Positions 29,314 to 39,944 of a DNA stretch of 64,000 nt are shown piece after piece. The DNA lies in contig NW_025408677.1 of NCBI RefSeq assembly GCF_020360975.1, positions 372,001-436,000 on the forward strand. Direction: 5' to 3'. Within the stretch, counting starts at the first letter, position 1, and each line of letters begins with the position of its first letter. Below the pieces are notes generated by a model, which saw nothing but the letters and a program-made list of their open reading frames with translations, did no database searches and was not told where the DNA came from. The stretch comes from Hirsutella rhossiliensis. Taxonomy: Eukaryota; Ascomycota; Sordariomycetes; Hypocreales; Ophiocordycipitaceae. The position numbers and the translations under genes are program-made.

Positions 29314-30340
29314 ATGTCTCTCTCTAAAGTCGCATGGCTCATCCTAGGCACATCTGGTCTGGCCGCAGCTCATGGGCACATCGATCGTATCGACATTGAT
29401 GGCAAGTCCTATGGTGGATTCCTGGTCGATCAATACCCTCATGAACAAAACGTCCCTGATCTCATCGCGTGGTCAACTGCGGATACTCAGGACGGCCCTG
29501 TTCAAACCTTTGACTACAACCAGCCGAATATTATCTGCCACCAGGATGCCAAGCCTGGTGCTCTCGCTGGCGAGGTGGCTGCTGGAGGCAAGGTGACGAT
29601 TCACTGGAACAAATGGTTCGAAGATCACCGCGGCCCGGTAAGTTTCTGGAGCAGGAGCGGACCATGATGGACCCAGGATCACGTTGCAACAGAAGTTGTT
29701 CGAATCCAATCAGAATGCTAACACAGAGTAGGTCATCAGCTACCTTGCGAACTGCAATGGGAGCTGCGCTTCTGTGAACAAGACCGAACTTGAGTTCTTC
29801 AAAATTGAAGAGGCTGGTCTTCTCGACAACAGCAAGTCCCCCGGAAGATGGGCCAGCGATGAGCTCATGGCTGCCAACAATACTTGGACGGTTAACATCC
29901 CTTCCGACATTGCAGCAGGCAATTATGTTCTTCGTCATGAGATCATTGCACTGCACCTCGCAAAGGTAGACAATGGTGCGCAAGCTTACCCGCAATGCCT
30001 CAACTTGAAGGTGACAGGTGGTGGCACTGCTACACCGAAAGGCATTCCTGCCACCCAGTTCTACACACCAACCGATCCCGGCATCCTAATTGATATCTTC
30101 AACAATCTTGCCACTTATGTGATTCCAGGCCCAGCCCTCTACAAGGGCAGGGATGCAGCACCTCCGACTATTGCCGTCCACCCCACCGGAGCGTCTTCCA
30201 CCGCGTTGTCTTCCTCCCCAGCCTGGACGACCCCCTATGCAGCGCCTCAGGGTTGTGGATATGGTCCCTACGAGAACTCTTCTCAAATCACACCTACACC
30301 TGTAGCGAATGACGCTGAACAGAATGGTCAAGATTATTGA
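29314..30340 (+). CDS. AA9 lytic polysaccharide monooxygenase, two exons
   Basis: Join 29314-29637 and 29732-30340, 310 residues. Signal peptide 1-19 ends AAA, so mature His1 is H20 ([11 protein letters not shown]). The second copper His is H105 in EDHRGPV, mature position 86 as in the family. QAYPQC carries the Gln and axial Tyr. Cys in NIICHQ and LANCNGSC can form the usual disulfides. AA9 enzymes oxidatively cleave cellulose or hemicellulose outside the cell. After the catalytic domain (YVIPGPALY) comes a Ser/Thr/Pro-rich tail of about 65 residues without a CBM1. The gene is intact, unlike nearly everything around it. Confidence 0.93.
29638..29731 (+). other. Intron of the AA9 gene (94 bp)
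   Basis: Donor GTAAGT at 29638, branch site GCTAAC at 29717-29722, acceptor TAG at 29729-29731. Phase 0; joining gives [14 protein letters not shown], the conserved AA9 motif around the second copper His, which confirms the splice. Confidence 0.93.
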
Positions 30341-30580
30341 ATATTGCGCCTCTGCAGTGCTCGCCGGGGAAGTCTTGCTTGGCTGTCCATCGTTCGGGAC
30401 AAGGATGCAAACCATTCAATCCACTCAACTGAGGGCCTTCATTGAGTGGAATTTACATGATCAACGGCCGAGTCTGGTGGAGCTGGGGATCGTTGCGTGC
30501 GCGGACTTGGTCTTCGAGGAGCACCACGGTTTTGAACAGATGCCACAATCTGCAGCCGCTGTGGTGTGAGAGATGCTCGC
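30341..30580. other. AA9 3' flank
   Basis: 240 bases between the convergent ends of the AA9 gene and the FunN-helicase ORF. No further gene is seen. Confidence 0.5.
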
Positions 30581-31921
30581 TTATCGCAGGGGGGTCTCTG
30601 TTCGGTCCGGCGGTCTGATGATCAGTAGGCTTGTTTCCCGCACGGGGGCGAACTGGTAGAAGTCTCCCATCAGTAGAACGACAGGCATCCCACCAAACGG
30701 CTCGTCCGGACAGTCACGGAGTGCCTGCAGGTGACGACTGACGTTGTGCAGAGTGGCTCCTCCCAGCATGCTGACCTCGTCAATCACGAGTACCAGCTTC
30801 TGTTTCCATATCCACTTCTTCGCCTCCGAGAAAGGGGGAGGCGGTTTGTTTGGATCGCGATGGGAATCCAACCCACACGCTGAGTGGATGGTCGTGCCGC
30901 CAATCTGGGCCGCCGAACTGCCTGATGTGCCGGTTATCTGCAGAAGGTGTGGCTGATTTCTCGCCGCGAACACGTCCTTCAGGGCATCGATGATCCTCGA
31001 CTTTCCCGTGCCGCCTGGCCCGCCGGTATACTGGAGATGTTGACCAGCTGAGTCCTGATTAGCGGTATACCTGTCCAGAAATGCGCAAACAAGTTGAAGG
31101 GCCATGGCCTGTAGATAGTTCAGAGTGAAGGTGGCCGCAGTGGCGTGTCCCATCTCCGCGAAGCTAGCCACCGGACTGACGTCGACAAGCATTCGAGGCC
31201 CTTGTTGATTGAGGTCACTTCCCGGCGGCGCAATGGTGGGTTCCGTATCGCCGTAGCGAGCTAGGGTATCGTCGATGTCGGCGCCATCCGCGGAAAGCAT
31301 GGTCCCCTGAGAACGACTCTCAATGTCGTCTAGCATCCGAAGATGCAATAGTTGTTGGGCCTTGGCCGCTGCTTGGACATCGTCTCGAGATATTGGGAAA
31401 TGGCACAAGCCGTCACCTTGATCATGGGCTATATTCCGGTACAGATCCTCTTGACGTTGCACAAAAGGTTGCTCTTCGTCAGTCGGGTTCTCTTCGCACA
31501 GATCGTGTATTAAACCTCCAAGGACGGGTGAGTCTTTTGTGGCGTCCGTGTCCTGCACCGCATTTCGCAAAATCTGGAGTAGAGCTCTGTAGGCCTGACG
31601 ATGAGCCAGTGCTGGAGGCTCTTCTTCGTATCGGCCATCGTCAAGTGGGTACTCAACGTCAATTGTGTCGTCGCCCTCCGATCGACTGGCCCAGAGCTTC
31701 GCGTCCTTACGCGCGTCTTCGACAGACCTTCTCAAAAGACAAATGTTAGAGACGTAGAAACGGATACGGGGACAAAGGCTCGCCCGATGCGCAATGAGAT
31801 CGCGCACACGTTTGGGATGGTCTCGAAAACTCTGGACAGTGCTGTAAAGCGTAATGCTGGATTGGAAGGCGAACGTAGCCAGGGCCAATAGCCCGGAAGC
31901 CAGTCCTACCGGCTCGGCCAT
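30581..31921 (-). CDS. FunN domain fused to truncated PIF1/Helitron helicase
   Basis: Open frame of 446 residues from Met 31921 (upstream in-frame Met codons exist to 32176 but add low-complexity sequence). Residues 1 to about 45 (MAEPVGLASGLLALATFAFQ ... RVRDL) match the FunN domain that heads fungal STAND/NLR-like proteins. From about residue 48 the sequence matches the Helitron protein at 51.5 kb (PRIxxxVxNxxLLRRSxEDA). Helicase: Walker A GGPGGTGKS at 300-308, Walker B VLVIDEVSM at 377-385, GDFYQFAPV at 419-427. It stops soon after, lacking motifs IV-VI, so unwinding is unlikely. Unlike the nearby Helitron it has no frameshift. Confidence 0.75.
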   Translation of the reverse strand: MAEPVGLASGLLALATFAFQSSITLYSTVQSFRDHPKRVRDLIAHRASLCPRIRFYVSNICLLRRSVEDARKDAKLWASRSEGDDTIDVEYPLDDGRYEEEPPALAHRQAYRALLQILRNAVQDTDATKDSPVLGGLIHDLCEENPTDEEQPFVQRQEDLYRNIAHDQGDGLCHFPISRDDVQAAAKAQQLLHLRMLDDIESRSQGTMLSADGADIDDTLARYGDTEPTIAPPGSDLNQQGPRMLVDVSPVASFAEMGHATAATFTLNYLQAMALQLVCAFLDRYTANQDSAGQHLQYTGGPGGTGKSRIIDALKDVFAARNQPHLLQITGTSGSSAAQIGGTTIHSACGLDSHRDPNKPPPPFSEAKKWIWKQKLVLVIDEVSMLGGATLHNVSRHLQALRDCPDEPFGGMPVVLLMGDFYQFAPVRETSLLIIRPPDRTETPLR

Positions 31922-32218
31922 CGCGGTGGACGGCCTCAGGCATGAAGAGCGTGTAGGAAGATCGCAGGAGGTGTAACAAATAGTTGTGGGGTGATCGCTC
32001 GTTTTATGATCTGCGAGGCGGTGTCTACTCGTGCCCGCGGATTCGCTTTGGCAAGTGGGGACGGGCACGAGTAGAGAGCTTCTTTGCCATAACTTACTTG
32101 ATTGGTTCATCTCAGCCGAATGCCCCACGTGACCTGGCAGGTGACCTATTCCGCCCTTCATGCGTTCCAACAACATGCTATATTACCGAAATTCTGCCTT
32201 ACGACAATAAGTAGTAGT
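31922..32218. other. Spacer upstream of the FunN-helicase ORF
   Basis: 297 bases up to the copia-3 LTR; probably the promoter side of the fusion gene. It contains an imperfect inverted pair, CTACTCGTGCCCGCGG and GGGACGGGCACGAGTAG (about 32022-32076), whose arms share CTCGTGCCCG. No other feature is seen. Confidence 0.4.
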
Positions 32219-32407
32219 TGTGGATAGGCTAACTGAGGCTCAGTTGGGTCTTTGATCGGTGATCATGTTGTTATTGTTATTCTTTTTCTATCTAGACCAT
32301 GCGGTGAGGTTTGATAGGTTGTGTGTGTGTGCGGGTAATCGTTGTTCCCTGATGACGCACGTGATATCCTTCTGCGATGTGCGCTCTATCGTACAAATGA
32401 TCAGACA
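32219..32407 (-). repeat. copia-3 3' LTR (189 bp)
   Basis: TGTGGATAGGCTAACTGAGG to AATGATCAGACA. It shares ends and most bases with 37796-37982 but differs at about 15 sites, including a longer GTGTGTGTGTG run. A CACGTGA motif is present. Confidence 0.88.
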
Positions 32408-32481
32408 CTGGCAGCTCTTTTAAAGTCGAAGCAAACGCATCAGATAATAGGGGAAAAAAAAAATTTAACCAAGGGAAATCG

Positions 32482-34031
32482 TCAATCGTTAATCGCCTCT
32501 TCAATCGTCATATCTTCCTTCCTTTGAACCCAACCTTCAAGCCGGATCGTGATCTCGTTGTCGTTGACGAATCGGGTCAAGGCTCCGTTCGGAGATAGCT
32601 TCGTCATTGCATCAGCCGGGTTGTCCGCACCATTGATCCAACGGATGCTTGTGATGTCTCTCTGTTCGTACGCTTGCCTCAACGCCATGATATCGATCAT
32701 CAGGCGTTTCTCCGTCGTAGTGCCAAGCTTCACGAGGCACTCGTATAGGCTATACGAATCCGTACACACCACGAGCGGGATTTGCGGCAATCCAAGGCGG
32801 TTTGTGATCTGGTTGATCGTCTCTGTGATCACATATGCCAAATCGAAGCCTGAAGCTAATCCATATATCTCAGAAGCCAAGACGCTGCGGGTGACTCTCT
32901 TGCACTTCGTCGAGCTCCAATGGATCAGGTTTCCGTGGATCGTGAATGACTCATCTGACTTAGTCTCGGTTGCAATGATTATAACGAATCCGATCTGAGA
33001 GCTTAAGTCCTTGTTGTTGGCGAATGATCCGTCTGTGAAGACGAAGACCTTTGCTGCTTCTAGACCTATTGGGACGAATCGAAGGCCTCTTTGTGGATTG
33101 TCGATCTGCCATTGGATCCGTTTATTCAACGCCTGAAAATCCTCCGCGGTTGGATCTTGTGATTGTGCCGCGATTGAATAATCGAAGCTAGCCTCTGGTT
33201 GACAAATTGAGGCTATATAGGCGCCACGGGCACGTTGTTCCACGTATCGTTGGGCCCGATCTTCCGTGGATAGATCGATAATGTTGAGGTTGTTGACCTG
33301 ACCTTTCTGCATGACTAGAAGATAGCCCTTCTCTAGAGCAATGAGGCTGCCGTTGAAATCACAGGTATCGCCTTCTCGTAGGGTCTTCTTTGGCTTGGCT
33401 TGGAAGCATAGCTCGCGGTCTTCACGTTGCAGGAATGTTGTTGTGCCTACCAATAACGTATCATCAGTCTGAAGCGCGGCAACGCCGAAGGCATTAACCT
33501 GAAGTGCGGTATCCGCGTTGGTCTCTGCGGTCGTGACGTTGATCTCTGCGGTCGTTATCATTAAACATGGATCAAACGTTGACGGCTCCATCTGTAGCTT
33601 GATGCGGTGATGCTCATGATACGTATTGAACCAATGAGCGCCTGCTTCAGCGATTCCGTACAATGGCTTGACCACACGAAGGATGGTTCCCCCTGGGTAT
33701 CTCTCTTTAATTCGTGTGGCAAAGAGATGAGGATAGTGCGATTCAAAGTGGTCGATGCCTGCGTATAGGCCATCGTAATGTCTCGGATAGCAAGAGACAT
33801 CTTCAAAGAGCAAAGGAAAGGGGAAAGAGCGAGTACTACCCGCTGGGCAGGACGGGAGATTGTTGGAGCCTGCGTGAGGATCTCACGCTTCTCGTCGTCA
33901 CCATATCCTTGTACCACAAGACGAGATTTCTCGTACGGTGTAGCATTGTTCTTGCCTTTGACCTCCCGGACCATTCGTGACTTGAATAGCCTGTGTTTTC
34001 CATGCTTATTCATATCGTATCGTTCGGGCAC
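32482..34031 (-). pseudogene. copia-3 reverse transcriptase and RNase H
   Basis: 33561-34031 gives RT fingers (MVREVKGKNNATPYEKSRL, ILTQAPTISRPAQRVV). After a frameshift 32482-33813 is one long frame of 443 residues: RT (VVKPLYGIAEAGAHWF, catalytic LQTDDTLLVG), then RNase H (VFVFTDGSFANNKDLSSQ, ITRSVLASEIYG-like region, VVCTDSYSLYECLVKLG, IRWINGADNPADAMTK). QTDD in place of YVDD is typical of this clade rather than an obvious lesion. Best preserved part of the element. Confidence 0.85.
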
Positions 34032-34126
34032 GATGACGCCTGCGCCTAGCAGGTTCGTGATTTCGAGGTCATCAGAGGCTTCAAACGGTCGTCCGGCGGT
34101 AGTGATTTTCTTCTCTGCACGTAACT

Positions 34127-36072
34127 TTACGGCAAGGTCGAGGGCGGCGCACTATGCGATAGAAACATATTAGCGGGTGAAAATTGAGATCGAGGTAACG
34201 AAAAAGGGCTAAGACTAAGGAAATAACTAGAAGGAATGAAGGTATCGTATTGCTGCTGATCTCGAGGGACTTTTCTTGGTCTGCCGCGTCTGCGTGGTCT
34301 CTCCGGCTCGGGATATTCGAATGGCTTAGGCACTTCGGTCTCAACGTTGATGCTATCAGCCTGATTGTCAGCAGTCTGATTGTCAGCGTGTGGCTGCTGT
34401 AGAACATCGTGACTTCGTTGCTGCTGCGAATCCGGGTGGCGAAAGTAGGGCTGGACAGCCGTGCTGCGAAATTTAGCTGGCCCGTTGTCTAGCTCAACTG
34501 TGACCTCTGTGTCTGTCACAGCTAGGACCTTGTATGGGCCTTTCCATCCTCCTTTCTCACGAAATACTCGAACTTCACTACCAAGCGGCAATGATAGTGG
34601 CATCTTCTCAATCGTGTTGGGCCCATTACGGGTATTGAGGGCGTCATTGACCTTCCTTTTAGCTACAAGCTTGCGTAGCTCTGCCATAGCTTTCGTCACG
34701 GCTTTCGCACGTGTGATCGCGGAAGCAGAAGGCGGCGAATCCATCGTTATCCGAGGGTAGGCACCAAAGACTAGTAGTGTGGGCACTAGACCGTCAGGTC
34801 CGGCGGTATCATTGACGGATTTGAAGGCCATTTGAAGCAACGACTCAGCTGATGCTGTTTTAGCTCGGCTTTCAAGATCTCGTATGCCCTTCGAATCGGG
34901 GCGTGATATCTCTCCACCTTGCCAATTGACCAGTGGGCTTCGACGGGCACTTGGTGACAGGTTATTCCTAGCAGCTTCGCTTCTGCTTGGAACTCAGAGG
35001 AGGCAAAATTCGTACCAGCGTCGTGCGTGATAACATCTGGAGGGCCTAGGTATGTGTCAATCCAACACAATTTGAGTGCTTCCCACGTCTCTTTAGCCGA
35101 TATATTCTGAAGAAATCGTCCGGCTTGGAAAGAGGTTGCTAGGTCAACGGCATGAAGGACTGGCCGGCTGTCAAGATGCATTACATCGACGATCAATTCG
35201 TAGTTGAAATCGCAGTTATCCTTTAACGTGAATTTGAACCTGCGCGGTGCGTCTGCCTTGATCTGGCAAAAATGACAGAATTTTCGGATCATCGCGATTG
35301 CTTCGAATTCAACATCATGCCCAGCGCTTGTCAGTAGCTTATGTAGCTTGTGTACTGACGGGTGGCCAAAGCGAGTGTGGAGGCGCCGAAGCTCGGCTTC
35401 GGATAGGAAGGCAATAGCGGCTTCATCCTTCCGTAGGAAGAACCACGGATGACCCCATTTGCGTACGATCGGAATCCTCTTATCGCCGCAGATCAATTCG
35501 TTCGTGACATTGTTGAGATAGGCACCGAGACGGTCCATATCCTTGAGGCATAGCAAGAAGGGCGTTGACATATTGATAACGTGGAAAACGACTTCTCCAA
35601 TCGGGGTGATGACTGTTGTGATCCCGATCGTGTTCGTCGGCTCGTTTCCACCGAATCTGACCGTTGCGATCGTCGCATTCTTCCGTAGCTGGACCGTCGG
35701 CATCTCTCGTTGGAGCGCGCGGAATTGGTCGATCCCAGCTGTAGATATCTTCGCTGCACCCGTGTCAGGCAGGATCCCTTGGAAGAGGTCCGGTTGTAGC
35801 GATCGAGCAAGAAATGCTGTGATTCCTCGCATATCGATTCTCCTCGACGGTGTGAATGCGGTGGCGAAAAGCTCTATTAGATAGGAAGGCAGCTGCAAAG
35901 AAGCTATCGCTTTGATCGTCAGAGTCATCGTCAGCAGAATCAGAGGTCTGATCTTCATCTGGGTCCCCTTCGTAATCGGCAAGGAACGTAGTAAATGGAC
36001 GGGAAGATGACTTCTGGCCGTGAAATCCTCGTTCTCGAAGATATCTTTCCTTGGCCCTCTTTCTCTCGTCAT
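34127..36072 (-). pseudogene. copia-3 protease and integrase
   Basis: The 428-residue frame 34786-36072 holds the protease active site (GILPDTGAAKISTAGID), pre-integrase finger (RRLHTRFGHPSVHKLH, KFCHFCQIKADAPRR) and integrase core: ELIVDVMHLDSRP, VITHDAGTNFASSEF and HWSIGKVERYHAPI supply D, D and E. After a frameshift 34127-34840 carries the C-terminal region (DGLVPTLLVFGAYPRI; FREKGGWKGPYKVLAV) and an AT-hook-like RPRRRGRPRKVP. All catalytic residues are present. Confidence 0.87.
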
Positions 36073-37460
36073 CCGGATGCTTCGTTGAAAAACAGCCTTC
36101 TTTGCCGCAGACGTAGCAGCGCTTCGTCCACTTCTTCCTTTTGTCAGCGGGGTGCTGATAGCGGCGGTCAGTAAAGAATTGGTCTTGATCTTGAAGATAT
36201 TGACTGGGCTGTCCGGGCTGTCTTTGGCTGACGGTTGTGAGTGACGATCTTAGCTGTGAAGATAGTCCCTCGAAGGTCTTAGCCGGCACGAAGAGGGCGA
36301 ATTCTAATTCAGGCACGCCACGGCATGCTCGAATTGTCGTTGAAATTAGCTGGTCTTCGCCGCCATAGCTATTCCCAAGAGCTCTCTGGCATAGCTGCAA
36401 TTTGTCAAGAAGAGCCTGGAGGATTTCACAGAGAGGCTTCTCGGGAGATTCCTTCCGAAGCTGTGTGAAATTGATCGAGGTCCAGTCAGTGTGATACTGT
36501 TGCCTATTGACTTCCGTATCAAAGTGCTGCTTCATCTTCTGATACATCTCCGCGAACGTTGAATCGCGGCTGACTTGATGCACGAAGAAGTTCTTTGCTC
36601 TCTTCGTGAGGATATTTGAGAACAAAGCGTGGAATTGTGACGGTTTGATGCTAGCTGTGAGGCAGGCATCGAGAAAGTAACGGATCTTATCATCTAGGAT
36701 ATCGTAGGCGTCACCTGAATAGTTGAGCTTTCGATCCCATAGCTTAGAAAACTGGTTGGCGATGGCAGGATCGAGGTCTTCATTGGGGACCTGGACTGGG
36801 GGCACGGTCCGGTAAGCTTCGCGGTCGATAGCTGGTCTGATCATAAGTTCCTGCTGCTGTTGATTCGATCGTGACAGGGTAGGGATTGGTCATTGGGGGG
36901 TCTTGCGGGAGGTTTAGATCGGGAGTGACTGGTGCTGGGGTTGGTGCTGGGGTTGTTGCTAGCGATGGCGATCGTCTGAGGAGTTCTTGTTGGCGTCGGT
37001 AGGCGGCCGTTTTCTCGTATAAGATGGCATCACGAAGATCGTCTTCATCCCACTCAGGAAGTCGGTCACGGTTCTTCAGATTTACTAGGAATGCCGTGAT
37101 CTTTGCGTTCAGCTTTCCTGTATAGATTCCTCTGAACCTTAGGGTATTCCGTAGGACCTTACGGACCCTTGGATCGACCTTCTTGAAGTCGTCTTCCTCC
37201 CAATCCTCAAAGTCTTCTTGGAATGATCCAAGCAGCTCGAGACCTTGACATGTTGAGGAGACTTTATAATCAACGATGCGGGCGAGAACGAAGGTATTAT
37301 AGTGGATCTCATCGGAAGTCTCGTTGACTGGGGTGTTGAAGAGGTCCATGTTGAAGATTGTGGCGAGGCCACGGTTGAATTCAGCAATATCGAGGAATTC
37401 GTTGATGTCGAGCGCCGGTGCGTTCGCGTTCGCGCTGGTGCCGCTTGCGCTGCTGCTCAT
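35765..37460 (-). pseudogene. copia-3 Gag
   Basis: 36780-37460 from Met 37460 (MSSSASGTSANANAPALDIN) is the N-terminal part, and 35765-36844 the core (FSKLWDRKLNYSGDAYDIL, LTASIKPSQFHALFSNIL, TIRACRGVPELEFALF) and the zinc knuckle CYVCGKEGCFSTKH. The two frames overlap by 65 bases, so one frameshift breaks Gag. The frame runs into an acidic stretch (SDSADDDSDDQSD) before the protease. Confidence 0.85.
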
Positions 37461-37795
37461 GATGTCGGATGGGGCTTGACAGGAAAATCTGCGAGGGAAT
37501 AGGGCAAGAAGGTGTCAAGAGAGGTCAAATTGATCGAGAGTGATCAATGAAGCTGATAATCAAGCGGGATACCAGAGATTTGTATGTGCGATAGGGCACG
37601 CCTAAGAGGTCAGCGGCTGAGGCAAACAACTAGGCACGGTTGACTGAATAGAGTGGGCGCCGGTCGGGTCTTCGTAGTCAGTCTCGCGTTCTAGCAATCT
37701 TAACTTCGCAGGGCAATCTGATGCAGATGATGCTTAGAAAAGACTCTCTTCTATCTTGCTGCTCTGAGGTTACCAGCCAGGTAACAACTGATCAG

Positions 37796-37982
37796 TGTGG
37801 ATAGGCTAACTGAGGCTCAGTTGGGTCTTTGATCGATGATCGTGTTGTTCTTGTTATTCTTCGCTATCTAGACCATGCTGTGAGGTTTGATAGGTTGTGT
37901 GCGTGTCGGGTAAACGTTGTTCCCTGCTGACGCACGTGATACCCTCCTGCGATGTGCGCTCTGTCGTACAAATGATCAGACA
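37796..37982 (-). repeat. copia-3 5' LTR (187 bp)
   Basis: TGTGGATAGGC to GATCAGACA. By eye it differs at only one position from the split solo LTR at 49095-49144 plus 59325-59461, so it is closer to that solo LTR than to its own partner at 32219. Confidence 0.88.
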
Positions 37983-37984
37983 TC

Positions 37985-39522
37985 AGCAGTCTATTTCCGA
38001 CAGACAAAAAGGCCAGGCAGCTCTCGCTGATCAGATACAGGCTGACAAACACTTGAGAAATAACCAGAAAGCTCGGTTTCTCTCCTTGATTGTCCTTCAA
38101 GAGTCTCTTGGCTCTATTCCCTCCCACAGACTGATCCGCGCCTGCGTGGAGACTCTATAAAGCAACCGAACAACAAGCGGACAGTGGACAGCAACTGGTC
38201 CACTAAATTCATTAATTGCCATTTGAAGATCAATAACAAGCGTGAGAGACGTTAGGAAGCCAACAGGTTTAACGCTTTCACGCCTCGGGCGGTTCACTGG
38301 TACTTCGATATCAGGACAAGGAGTATGGACGGATTAAACCGGAGAATACCGTGAATGTCAACCGGGGCGGTATTATGTCTGGCTATGGTGAGTGTTTGAC
38401 TTGCCCTTCATTATTCCAACTAACCAGCCTATTTTTGCCAGTTTTGGATGGTCTTGTGGTTGGGAGTACAGACCCAAAACAGAAGGCCCTTCTGAAAGGA
38501 CCACGGTCCCGCAACTAGACCTCATTTATCGAAGCCATCACCGCGGACGGCCGTGCCCTTACTCCTGGCATCATTTTCAAGGGCAAAGAACTCCAGAAAC
38601 AGTGGTTCGCGACCGAATCCGGCAAAATAGCCGACCGGCATTACATTACCTCGCCCAACGGATGGACGGACAACCTATCGCTATTGAGTGGCTTGAGAGA
38701 GTCTATTTGCCACACACGCGGCCCGCTGATGATTCATATGCTAGGCTGATCGTATTAGATGGACATGAAAGCCATGCAACGGTGCGTTTCCATATTTATC
38801 GCCCTAGAAATCACTGTTAACCGGGACCAGGATGCATGGATGGCCACGTGCGTTTGAACAGCGCCTACTGCTGTTACCTTCCTTCCCACCGCTGTCATGG
38901 CTTCCAGCCACTGGACAAAGGTGGTTTAACGACATCCAGGCGGCGTATCGGAAAGAACTTTAGAAATTAACCTGTCTGACGGATTCTGCGCCCGTTGATA
39001 GGGTCAATTTTATTCGGGCATATGCCAAAGCACGTGAACTCGGAATGACTCCAAAGAATATGTTGTCCGGCAGGAGCGTCACTGTAAATTGGCCAATCTC
39101 ACGATCCAAGGCATTGCGGCGTGCAGAAATTCACGCAGGTACGGTAGAGGCATCTACAAATTCTGCGCCACTTTTGGCTCCTGATGATACACCGAAGAAC
39201 CAGCCGCCACATTCGCGATTTCGGAAAGAACAGGGCTCCTGGCACTTGGAGGCATTACGCCGTGATAGCAAGAGGCTTTGAAGCTCAAGAACAAACAGTT
39301 TCTGAGCACAGCAACATAATTGCGAAGCTGGAGGCAGAAGTGACCCGGCTGCAGAGAAGCAAGAAGAGGAGAGCAACCCCGAGCCCGAACAGACGGTTAA
39401 TGACTCTCAGTGAAGCCTTGGTGGCTCAGGAAGCCATTACCCAAAGTAGAAGTCAAGAAATGCCCGTTGTGGTGAAATCTGAGACCGAGGAGGAGGTCTC
39501 AGAGGTGAGTCAGCTTCAGTGA
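37985..39522 (+). pseudogene. pogo/Fot-like transposase
   Basis: 38070-38160 resembles the Tc5-type HTH (LQESLGSIPSHRLIRACVETL, residues read in short pieces). 38330-38820 holds the DDE_1 core: the position of the first catalytic Asp reads VNVNRGGIMSGY (N for D), then LDGLVVGSTDPKQKALLKG, SFIEAITADGRALTPGIIF, ITSPNGWTDN and the second Asp in RLIVLDGHESH. 39184-39522 holds the C-terminal coiled-coil (EHSNIIAKLEAEVTRLQRSK). A 54-bp intron (38388-38441: GTGAGT, CTAAC, CAG) interrupts the core. Several stops and frameshifts plus the lost Asp make it inactive. Confidence 0.75.
38388..38441 (+). other. Intron in the pogo-like transposase (54 bp)
   Basis: GTGAGT at 38388, CTAAC near 38421, CAG at 38439-38441. 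Splicing joins MSGY to VLDGLVVGST in frame, matching the expected core. It shows the relic once was a spliced gene. Confidence 0.65.
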
Positions 39523-39530
39523 TCGAAGTC

Positions 39531-39944
39531 AAGGCGGCACTTGAGGCCCTTTTTGTCACCACTAGATGCGGGAGAGAGGTAAAATAGCTTCGGCATAGAT
39601 AGGAGCGTTTATTCCTCTACAGAATGATATAATCTTCGTGTTTTGTATGTATGTGTATTTCACCCGGAGGATTTCTCCCATAGGGCCTAGACGTAAAAGC
39701 TACTGACATTTCAATACATTAATGCATAACACCTTAAGCCCCACGGGTCAGCATACGCTACACCAACCTCGCCGCTACTCGCTCCGTGACAGGCCTGCTT
39801 GAAGGCCAATTTCTCCAAGTGTTCAGCGTCCTACCTTCAGCAGCTGAAGCGCGGTCTGTCGAAATCGAAGTCGAATACCTGTGTGTTAGTATTGTTGAAG
39901 GTTAGTGCCATAATCGATCCTAAGTGGATTCTCACTTCCGCTGC
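39531..39944 (-). other. LINE-2 3' UTR; no gene
   Basis: After ORF1 the minus strand shows no endonuclease motif. 39649-39775 resembles the LINE 3' end at 46175-46305, with an alternating ACATAC-type stretch near 39640-39655, likely the 3' tail. 39531-39600 is unassigned spacer next to the pogo relic. Confidence 0.5.

Larger units (their letters stand above)
32219..37982 (-). mobile_element. copia-3: Ty1/copia retrotransposon with both LTRs
   Basis: LTRs 32219-32407 and 37796-37982 flank Gag, protease, integrase, RT and RNase H on the minus strand. It is the same family as copia-2 at protein level and in internal ends (CTGATCAG next to the 5' LTR; AAAAGAG...GCCAG next to the 3' LTR). The two LTRs differ at about 15 positions, and the outer flanks GTAGT and TCAGC do not match. 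Confidence 0.88.
37985..39530 (+). mobile_element. pogo/Fot-like (Tc1-mariner) transposon relic
   Basis: Plus-strand fragments follow the order of a fungal pogo/Fot1-type transposase: Tc5-type HTH, DDE_1 core, C-terminal coiled coil. It abuts the copia-3 LTR at 37982. Terminal inverted repeats and a TA duplication were not identified. Confidence 0.75.

Noticed and set aside
31922..32176. Using the most upstream Met (32176) for the FunN-helicase gene
   Set aside because: The added 85 residues are low-complexity, whereas MAEPVGLASG at 31921 is the typical FunN start.
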